Of a stretch of DNA of 12,414 nucleotides, positions 6,765 to 11,483 are shown one piece after another. Position numbers and translations under genes: made by a program. How positions within the stretch are numbered: position 1 is the first letter of the stretch; each line of letters opens with the position of its first letter. The notes beneath the pieces were generated by a model, which ran no database searches, was not told where the DNA came from, and was given only the letters and a program-made list of their open reading frames with translations. The stretch lies in the NCBI GenBank assembly GCA_964585325.1, contig CAZPCT010000022.1, forward strand, positions 1-12,414, written 5' to 3'. The stretch comes from CAZPCT01 sp964585325 (GTDB taxonomy: Bacteria > Patescibacteriota > Minisyncoccia > JACQLN01 > CAZPCT01).

Positions 6765-7277
6765 TTATCTTTTAAGTAAAAATCGTTTTCCGTCTGCCCC
6801 AATGTCTGTAAAGTCGTCCACCGCCTCCAGAAGGCGGTTAGAGGTGCTGCGTTTGAACGCCATGGCCTCCACCTGCACCCCTTTGTTGTATTTAAGGTAG
6901 TCAACGAGGGGCACATAGTCGCCGTCACCGGAAACGATGACAATAGCATCTAATAAGTCGGACAGACGAACCGCGTCTATAGCAAGTCCCACGTCCCAGT
7001 CTCCTTTTTTGACGCCTCCTGGGAAGATTTGCAGGTCTTTAACGCGCATCTCTATGCCCATGCGGGTGAGCGCGTCAAAAAACGCCTGCTCCTCCTCTGT
7101 CTCTGTGCGTATTACATACGCAAAAGCCCGTATAAGCTTACGGTCCTGAACCGCCTCCTTGAGGACCTCTTTAAAGTTAACCCGCGCCCCATTGTGGAGG
7201 TGCTTGGCGGAATGATATAGATTTTGTACGTCAAGAAGAACGCCTACGCGTTGGTCTTTGTGTCTGATAACGCCCAT
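6765..7277 (-). CDS. NYN-domain (LabA/DUF88-type) putative ribonuclease
   Basis: The 170-residue protein is essentially one NYN domain, the PIN-like nuclease fold of LabA/DUF88 proteins. Visible acidic and polar positions of the active site are D16 and N19 in VLLDVQNLY (13-21), D93, D95 and D101 in KGDWDVGLAIDAVRL (91-105), and D118 and D120 in VSGDGDYVPLVDYL (115-128). Members are thought to be Mg-dependent RNases; activity here is inferred from the motifs. It sits between rpsO and pnp and ends 2-5 nt before pnp starts, which suggests a role in mRNA or rRNA turnover alongside PNPase. The ATG at 7277 has only a weak AGAAG element 6 nt upstream. A CATAAT box at 7317-7322 could give it and pnp a promoter separate from rpsO. 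Confidence 0.88.
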   Translation of the reverse strand: MGVIRHKDQRVGVLLDVQNLYHSAKHLHNGARVNFKEVLKEAVQDRKLIRAFAYVIRTETEEEQAFFDALTRMGIEMRVKDLQIFPGGVKKGDWDVGLAIDAVRLSDLLDAIVIVSGDGDYVPLVDYLKYNKGVQVEAMAFKRSTSNRLLEAVDDFTDIGADGKRFLLKR

Positions 7278-7316
7278 GTACTGCTTCTAATTTAGGGCTT
7301 TCAGCTTCTAGCATGC

Positions 7317-7322
7317 ATTATG
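7317..7322 (-). promoter_or_regulatory. Possible -10 box for the NYN-pnp unit
   Basis: The minus strand reads CATAAT (5 of 6 to TATAAT) about 40 nt before the NYN start, in the 110-nt gap after rpsO. No good -35 is visible and I see no clear terminator for rpsO, so read-through from rpsO is equally possible. Confidence 0.3.
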
Positions 7323-7387
7323 TAAAGAGCAAATCGTACTAATGGCTACGATAAGCTAAGGTGGCAGCTAAAAACTAAGAGCCGTGA

Positions 7388-7672
7388 TTACTTTTTGAGG
7401 CCGAGTTTGCCCACTACGTTTCCGTACCGCTTCTCGTTCTCTTTCCGCAGGTAGTCCAGCAAGGTCTTACGCCGTGAGACCATCTTTAAAAGACCCCGGC
7501 GGGAGTGGTTGTCCTTGGGGTGTTTCTTAAGATGTTTAGCTAGCTCGTCTATCTCTTTGGTGAGAAGCGCGATCTGTACGTCTGCTGATCCCGTATCTTT
7601 GTCGTGCCGGCCAAACTCATCTACGAGTTTTTGCTTTTCCTTCTGCGTGAGCATAATGAAGTGCCCACCCAT
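7388..7672 (-). CDS. rpsO: Ribosomal protein S15
   Basis: The core is a complete S15: MLTQKEKQKLVDEFGRH, then DTGSADVQIALLT and DNHSRRGLLKMVSRRKTLLDYL, the conserved 16S-binding segments, ending KLGLKK. S15 is a primary 30S binder at the 16S central-domain junction and contacts bridge B4. The family usually starts at MLT (ATG at 7654, 88 residues). I prefer the ATG at 7672 (94 residues) because AGAGGTGAG lies 7 nt before it, the best Shine-Dalgarno in the left part of the window. A TTG at 7699 with AGGGAG 6 nt upstream is a third option. It leads the rpsO-NYN-pnp cluster. Confidence 0.95.
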   Translation of the reverse strand: MGGHFIMLTQKEKQKLVDEFGRHDKDTGSADVQIALLTKEIDELAKHLKKHPKDNHSRRGLLKMVSRRKTLLDYLRKENEKRYGNVVGKLGLKK

Positions 7673-7717
7673 AGTACCACTCACCTCTTTTTTTGACAAG
7701 AAATCTCCCTAATACGC

Positions 7718-7770
7718 TTTATGAGCTGGGGAAGTCCTCATAAAAACCCGAGCACAGCCTTTTTTTCGGG
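7718..7770 (-). promoter_or_regulatory. Structured rpsO leader region
   Basis: Two inverted repeats lie just upstream of rpsO. TTTATGAG (7718-7725) pairs with CTCATAAA (7737-7744) around an 11-nt loop. Next to it, CCCGA (7747-7751) pairs with TCGGG (7766-7770), and on the minus strand this second stem runs into five T (7746-7742), like a weak terminator. In other bacteria S15 represses its own mRNA through leader structures; that this leader does so is inference. Confidence 0.35.
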
Positions 7771-7794
7771 CACACAACGTCGCACAATATGGGG

Positions 7795-7800
7795 TATAAT
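7795..7800 (+). promoter_or_regulatory. Consensus -10 box of the recombinase gene
   Basis: A perfect TATAAT ends 6 nt before the ATG at 7807, so transcription should begin at or next to that ATG and give a leaderless mRNA. It rules against the in-frame ATG at 7789, which lies upstream of the -10. No good -35 is seen. Confidence 0.6.
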
Positions 7801-7806
7801 GTGAAC

Positions 7807-8724
7807 ATGCAGCTTAATGAGCTTAAAGACCAATACCTTGACTATCTTGAGATAGAAAAGCAGCGCTCGCGGCGTACGCGGGAAAATTATGAACACTATC
7901 TGGGGAGGTTTCTTTTGTGGGCAAAGATTTCCCGGCCCGAACAGATAGACGATGAACTGGTGCGTAAATACCGCCTGTGGCTTAATCGTTTTGAAGACGA
8001 ACACGGAGACAGTCTAAAGAAGAGCACGCAAAACTATCATATTATTGCGTTGCGGGGATTTCTTAAGTATCTGACCAAGCGGGGCGTTAAAACACTGGGG
8101 GCAGAGCGGGTAGAGCTGGGCCGCGCGTCGGACCGGGACATTGATTTTCTTGAAGAGGACGAGGTTGCGCGCCTTCTTAACGCTCCTGGGGAGGGGTCCC
8201 TCCAGGCCCTGCGGGACAGAGCAATCTTGGAGATATTGTACTGCACGGGCCTGCGTGTTTCAGAGCTCATCTCTCTTAATAGAGACAGTATCAACCTCAA
8301 AAGGGACGACGGGTTCAGTGTGCGGGGCAAGGGAGAGAAGGTGCGTATGGTCTTTCTTTCCCCCGGGGCACAGGAAACACTTAAGGCGTATCTTAATAAA
8401 AGAGACGACGTAGATGAGGCACTCTTTATTCGTGTACCTAAGTCAGAAAGAGAGATGCGCCAAGCGGATGAGTTGCGTCTTACAGCCCGCTCAGTGCAGC
8501 GAATAGTAAAAAAATACGCCGCCAAAGCGGGTATCACCAAAGATGTCCATCCTCACACCTTGCGTCATTCATTTGCAACGGACCTTTTAAGAAACGGCGC
8601 TGATGTCCGCTCTGTCCAGGCGCTTCTGGGCCACTCCTCAATCACCACCACCCAAGTCTACACGCACGTCACGGACCGCCAGCTCAAGGAGATACACAAA
8701 AAGTATCACTCAAAAGGAGATTAG
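7807..8724 (+). CDS. Tyrosine recombinase of the XerC/XerD type
   Basis: The 305-residue protein has the Xer layout: an N-terminal SAM-like core-binding domain (about 1-95, YLEIEKQRSRRTRENYEHYL) and a C-terminal catalytic domain with the full active site. R150 lies in CTGLRVSELISL, K175 in GKGEK, H250 and R253 in HPHTLRHSFATDLL, H276 in LLGHSSITTTQVY and nucleophile Y285 follows. Xer enzymes resolve chromosome dimers at dif near cell division. It is the only recombinase in the window and no integrase-like context is visible, so housekeeping is likelier than a mobile element. The start was placed at 7807 because TATAAT lies at 7795-7800; an earlier in-frame ATG at 7789 would add six residues. 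The stop overlaps the convergent trpS stop by 3 nt (8721-8724 reads TTAG). Confidence 0.92.
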   Translation: MQLNELKDQYLDYLEIEKQRSRRTRENYEHYLGRFLLWAKISRPEQIDDELVRKYRLWLNRFEDEHGDSLKKSTQNYHIIALRGFLKYLTKRGVKTLGAERVELGRASDRDIDFLEEDEVARLLNAPGEGSLQALRDRAILEILYCTGLRVSELISLNRDSINLKRDDGFSVRGKGEKVRMVFLSPGAQETLKAYLNKRDDVDEALFIRVPKSEREMRQADELRLTARSVQRIVKKYAAKAGITKDVHPHTLRHSFATDLLRNGADVRSVQALLGHSSITTTQVYTHVTDRQLKEIHKKYHSKGD

Positions 8725-9722
8725 AAGTAATCTAGACGTACAGCTTTTTTCACCTCGTGCATTGTTTCATGGGCACGTTCAAGGGCTTTTTCTGAACCCT
8801 CTTCCAATATCTTCATGACAGCGTCTGGGTTTTTTGCAAGTTCGCGCCGGCGTACGCGAATAGGAGCAATAACACCTTCCAGTGTCTCCAAAAGAGTTTT
8901 TTTAATTTCCACATCACCAAGGCCTCCTTTCTGATATCTTTCTTTAAGAGCCGCAACCTCTTTCTTGTCTGCATGGAACGCGTCAAGGTAGGTGAAGACA
9001 ACGTTCCCCTCAACGTGGCCAGGGTCATCAGCGTGTGTGTGGGAGGGATCTGTGTACATGCTCATCACCTTCTTTTCAATTACGCCCTCGTCATCATCAA
9101 GGTAGATTGCGTTGTCCAACGACTTAGACGCCTTTGCGTTTCCATCAATTCCTACAAGACGGGAAACGTCTGACTGCACATGTTCAATTTCAGGAAAGAC
9201 GTCGCCGTACATGCTGTTGAACTTCCGTACAATTTCGTTTGCTTGCTCAAGAACGGGAAGCTGATCCTCTCCAACGGGCACAACGTTTGCCTTGCAAAAC
9301 AAGATATCCGCGGCTTGGCTAATGGGGTACGCCAAAAAACCAACAGGCACATTGTCCCCAAACCCCTTTTGTTGCATCTCGTCTTTAACGGTAGGGTTTC
9401 GCTTAAGCCGCGCAAGGGTCACAAGATTTAGAAATAAGACGGTAAGCTCGCTTATTTCTGGGATGCGCGACTGAATAAAAAGGGTGGTTTTTTTGGGATC
9501 AAGCCCGCACGCAAGGTTGTCTAACGCAACTTCCAGAACATTCTCACGGACTTTTTCTGGACGTTCTGCGTTGTCTGAGAGTGCCTGCAGATCGGCCACC
9601 ATATAAAACGATTCTCCAGGATATTCTTCTTGAAGTCTGACCCGATTTTGAATTGACCCAGCAAAGTGGCCTAAGTGCAACTTTCCCGTTGGCCTGTCTC
9701 CTGTTAGTACTCTTTTTTTCAT
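8721..9722 (-). CDS. trpS: Tryptophanyl-tRNA synthetase
   Basis: A complete class I synthetase of 333 residues, the normal length for bacterial TrpRS, which charges tRNA-Trp with tryptophan in the cytosol. The N-terminus has TGDRPTGKLHLGH, whose HLGH (16-19) is the HIGH motif. GEDQLPVLEQ (151-160) is the conserved GxDQ segment that contacts the substrate. KASKS (197-201) stands for KMSKS, with Ala in the second position. The AYPISQAADIL helix (131-141) is characteristic. The ATG lies only 7-8 nt after the 3' end of tRNA-Arg; the only Shine-Dalgarno-like sequence (GGGAG) is inside the tRNA acceptor stem, so after tRNA processing the message would be nearly leaderless. It is convergent with the recombinase and shares its stop region. 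Confidence 0.96.
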   Translation of the reverse strand: MKKRVLTGDRPTGKLHLGHFAGSIQNRVRLQEEYPGESFYMVADLQALSDNAERPEKVRENVLEVALDNLACGLDPKKTTLFIQSRIPEISELTVLFLNLVTLARLKRNPTVKDEMQQKGFGDNVPVGFLAYPISQAADILFCKANVVPVGEDQLPVLEQANEIVRKFNSMYGDVFPEIEHVQSDVSRLVGIDGNAKASKSLDNAIYLDDDEGVIEKKVMSMYTDPSHTHADDPGHVEGNVVFTYLDAFHADKKEVAALKERYQKGGLGDVEIKKTLLETLEGVIAPIRVRRRELAKNPDAVMKILEEGSEKALERAHETMHEVKKAVRLDYF

Positions 9723-9730
9723 ATGTGTGT

Positions 9731-9801
9731 GCTCCCGGAGGGACTCGAACCCCCAATACCAGTTCCGAAGACTGGTGTGATATCCGTTTCACCACAGGAG
9801 C
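9731..9801 (-). tRNA. tRNA-Arg (anticodon UCG)
   Basis: A 71-nt cloverleaf on the minus strand: acceptor GCTCCTG/CGGGAGC, D stem GTGA/TCAC, anticodon stem CCAGT/ACTGG around CTTCGGA (anticodon TCG), a 4-nt variable loop, and T arm GGGGG-TTCGAGT-CCCTC. The discriminator base is A (9730) and CCA is not encoded. trpS begins 8 nt further on, so the two are probably one transcript. Confidence 0.95.
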
Positions 9802-9813
9802 AAGGAGGACGTG

Positions 9814-9830
9814 CAGAAAAGTATTTTCTG
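9814..9830. repeat. Short perfect inverted repeat upstream of tRNA-Arg
   Basis: CAGAAAA (9814-9820) and TTTTCTG (9824-9830) pair perfectly around GTA. It sits in the presumed promoter region of tRNA-Arg and trpS. It is AT-rich and has no T-run, so I do not call it a terminator; it could be an operator. Confidence 0.3.
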
Positions 9831-9858
9831 TGACGCCCGAACGCCGCTTCAGTATTAC

Positions 9859-10017
9859 TCCAGTAAGGATGTGATACAGGAGCCGGGAGATATGTGTATG
9901 CTACCGTGGTATTGACAGCTGGTCAATTTGTCAAGGTGGCTGAGGACGCTGGCCGTTGACAGTCTGGCCTGAGTATGCTAAGGTTGGGATACCTGTGCGA
10001 ATCTCGCGCGGGTTTTT
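9859..10017 (+). ncRNA. Possible small RNA ending at the 9991-10017 terminator
   Basis: The 232-nt gap between tRNA-Arg and the 3D-domain gene holds no open frame, but ends in a good plus-strand terminator even though no plus-strand gene precedes it closely. A plausible promoter is GTGACG (9830-9835), 17 nt, TATTAC (9853-9858). Alternative stems are present: ATTGAC/GTCAAT (9911-9916 with 9922-9927) competes with TTGACA/TGTCAA (9912-9917 with 9929-9934). The family is not recognised; it lacks the SRP apical-loop consensus. The 5' end is a guess. Confidence 0.28.
9991..10017 (+). terminator. Rho-independent terminator just upstream of the 3D-domain gene
   Basis: CCTGTGCGA (9992-10000) pairs with TCGCGCGGG (10004-10012) around ATC, with two G-U pairs, and one more A-T pair at 9991/10013. 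It is followed by five T (10013-10017). It lies directly before the TATAAT at 10021 and so insulates the 3D-domain gene from upstream transcription. Confidence 0.65.
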
Positions 10018-10020
10018 GTT

Positions 10021-10026
10021 TATAAT
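10021..10026 (+). promoter_or_regulatory. Consensus -10 box of the 3D-domain gene
   Basis: A perfect TATAAT ends 7 nt before the ATG at 10034, which implies a leaderless or nearly leaderless mRNA starting just after the upstream terminator. No -35 is recognisable. Confidence 0.6.
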
Positions 10027-10033
10027 TATTACT

Positions 10034-10636
10034 ATGCACAACAAGAATCACATTGCACTTATAGTCTTTGTCCTTCTTGCGAGCTTGACAGTCAATATTG
10101 CATCAACCGTTCTTGCCCAGTACGGCAGCGCGTCTTCAGGGAATGTGTGGCGTACAATAAGCACGGTCTTGACCACATCTTCAGACGTGACCCTGGTCTC
10201 ATCTGACCCGGTCCCTTCTTCTAATACAGAGGTGCTTGCCGCAGAGAGTGATGAAGCCGATCTGCAAGAAGCGGCCGCAGAGGGCGTGAGCCAGAACGTG
10301 ACGGCTCTGGCGCAGCGCACACAGACAGAGACGTCTGCTGCCCCCTCCCGTGCTTCTTATCACGTGGTGGTGACCGCCTATTCCTCAACACCTGATCAGA
10401 CAGACTCCACGCCTTTTATTACTGCGTCTGGCACGTACGTACGTGACGGCATTGTAGCGGCAAACTTCTTGCCCATAGGCACAAAGGTGCGTATGCCAGA
10501 CCTGTATGGTGAAAAGGTGTTTACGGTGGAGGACCGCATGAATCAGCGCTTTTCAGACCGTATGGACATCTGGATGCCCGACCGCTCTTCAGCCCAGGTG
10601 TTTGGCAAACGCTACACCCGTATTGAGGTCTTGTAA
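10034..10636 (+). CDS. Exported 3D-domain protein (putative cell-wall hydrolase)
   Basis: From the ATG at 10034 the product is 200 residues. An N-terminal hydrophobic helix (about 7-28, IALIVFVLLASLTVNIAS) is a signal peptide or anchor. A Ser/Thr/Ala-rich low-complexity linker (30-107) leads to a C-terminal 3D domain (108-200) with TAYS (114-117), TASGTYVRDGIVAAN and the three aspartates D167, D175 and D178 in FTVEDRMNQRFSDRMDIWM. 3D domains share the double-psi beta barrel of MltA-type lytic transglycosylases and occur in Rpf2/YocH-like wall remodelling proteins; peptidoglycan cleavage is inferred. An upstream in-frame ATG at 9956 would place 26 odd residues before the helix and lies inside the terminator region, so I reject it. 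A strong terminator follows at 10661-10690. Confidence 0.88.
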   Translation: MHNKNHIALIVFVLLASLTVNIASTVLAQYGSASSGNVWRTISTVLTTSSDVTLVSSDPVPSSNTEVLAAESDEADLQEAAAEGVSQNVTALAQRTQTETSAAPSRASYHVVVTAYSSTPDQTDSTPFITASGTYVRDGIVAANFLPIGTKVRMPDLYGEKVFTVEDRMNQRFSDRMDIWMPDRSSAQVFGKRYTRIEVL

Positions 10637-10660
10637 TAATAGTTATCAGGCACAAGTTTA

Positions 10661-10690
10661 CGAAAAACCCGCATATATGCGGGTTTTTCG
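10661..10690. terminator. Perfect 30-nt bidirectional terminator
   Basis: The sequence is a complete palindrome: CGAAAAACCCGCATA pairs with TATGCGGGTTTTTCG. GC-rich stem bases are flanked by five A on one side and five T on the other, so it works on both strands. It separates the 3D-domain gene (plus) from tRNA-Leu (minus), which converge on it. Confidence 0.92.
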
Positions 10691-10719
10691 TTTGTGTACC
10701 CTGAACCATGTTGAAGGGT

Positions 10720-10800
10720 GCCCCTGAGAGGAGTCGAACCTCTACGCCTTGCGGCACCAGGTCCTAAACCTGGCGTGTCTGCCAGTTCCACCACAGGGGC
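10720..10800 (-). tRNA. tRNA-Leu (anticodon UAG)
   Basis: An 81-nt class II tRNA on the minus strand: acceptor GCCCCTG/CAGGGGC, anticodon stem CCAGG/CCTGG around TTTAGGA (anticodon TAG), long variable arm TGCCGCAAGGCGT and T arm AGAGG-TTCGACT-CCTCT. The 3' end continues ACCC, so CCA is not encoded. A promoter is visible at 10849-10878 and the bidirectional terminator lies 30 nt downstream. Confidence 0.96.
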
Positions 10801-10820
10801 TTGACACACTTGACAAATAA

Positions 10821-10850
10821 TTGACTAATATGGCCTATTTGTCCTATTAT
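10821..10850 (+). promoter_or_regulatory. Plus-strand promoter for the G+C-rich genes
   Basis: TTGACT (10821-10826), an 18-nt spacer and TATTAT (10845-10850) predict a start near 10857, about 100 nt before the gene at 10958. Two further TTGACA copies lie just upstream (10801-10806 and 10810-10815). The leader contains two small hairpins, ATTGC/GCAAT (10859-10878 region) and GTCC/GGAC (10881-10894 region). Confidence 0.5.
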
Positions 10851-10878
10851 TATAGCAAGATTGCGGTTATATAGGCAA
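10849..10878 (-). promoter_or_regulatory. Minus-strand promoter for tRNA-Leu
   Basis: On the minus strand TTGCCT (10878-10873), an 18-nt spacer and a perfect TATAAT (10854-10849) predict a start near 10842 and a 40-nt leader before tRNA-Leu. Its -10 overlaps the plus-strand -10 by 2 nt, so the two promoters probably compete for polymerase. Confidence 0.6.
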
Positions 10879-10957
10879 TCGTCCAGATACGGACAGAACG
10901 CTGAAAACCGAATAAATCAACTCAACTCAACCAACACTCCAGCAGGAGCGTGACCAA

Positions 10958-11482
10958 ATGGCAACGCCTCAAGTGCTGAACGCCTCCAAGAACCTCTTCG
11001 GGCGTTTCGCCGGGACGTACGAAGTCTCGGCCAAATTTGCCGCGGAGGAAGTGGAAGCGGGCCAGACGGTCATGTTGTTCTACGGCGACGCCGTGGAGCA
11101 CGTGGCCGAGGTGGAGGCGAACGCCTCCAGCTGGGCCTACTACCACAACGTGCCCGCCCGGCACTTCGGTGGGGACGACCCGCCGGTGGAGGACAGGTTC
11201 CGTTTCGTCGCCGTGCCCGAAGAGGGCGCGGACGACGACGAGGACGACACCGACCCGGTTGCCGAGCCGAAGAAGGCCGCCAAGAAGGCGGCGAAGAAGA
11301 CGACGAAGAAGAAGAGCGGCAAGACGTCGGACGGGAAGGAGAAGGAGGCGGGAAAGAAGGCCGCCACCTCCACCCCGGCCGCGCAAGCCAAGCCCGCGAG
11401 CGAGAGCATTCACGCTCGCGTTGACAGGGCCCAGGACGAACTCGGGGCCATTCCCACACGCAAGACCTGGAGGAGGAGGTAG
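10958..11482 (+). CDS. Unknown protein with acidic patch and Lys/Ala-rich histone-H1-like tail
   Basis: The 174-residue protein is not recognised. Residues 1-88 look like a small folded domain (MATPQVLNASKNLFGRFAGTYEV...). Then come the acidic DDDEDDTD (92-99) and a long basic Ala/Lys region (105-145, KKAAKKAAKKTTKKK) like eukaryotic H1 tails and bacterial HC1/AlgP-type proteins. It ends with a mixed segment IHARVDRAQDEL and the basic TRKTWRRR. Such tails usually bind DNA, RNA or polyphosphate non-specifically; that is inference. AGGAG lies about 9 nt before the ATG, a Shine-Dalgarno stronger than almost any to the left. Codons are G/C-ending throughout, unlike the genes before 10800. The next gene starts 1 nt after its stop, and its Shine-Dalgarno lies in the last codons here, so the two form an operon. 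Confidence 0.75.
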   Translation: MATPQVLNASKNLFGRFAGTYEVSAKFAAEEVEAGQTVMLFYGDAVEHVAEVEANASSWAYYHNVPARHFGGDDPPVEDRFRFVAVPEEGADDDEDDTDPVAEPKKAAKKAAKKTTKKKSGKTSDGKEKEAGKKAATSTPAAQAKPASESIHARVDRAQDELGAIPTRKTWRRR

Positions 11483-11483
11483 T

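Noticed and set aside
7789..7806. Earlier in-frame ATG for the recombinase
   Set aside because: The TATAAT box lies within this stretch, so a transcript starting from it would not contain the earlier ATG.
9956..10033. Earlier in-frame ATG for the 3D-domain protein
   Set aside because: It would run through a terminator hairpin and the -10 box and put 26 residues before the signal peptide.
10720..10960. tRNA-Leu as integration site of the G+C-rich block
   Set aside because: Elements usually integrate at the 3' end of a tRNA gene. Here the block lies on the 5' side, no duplicate of the tRNA end is seen, and no integrase is adjacent.
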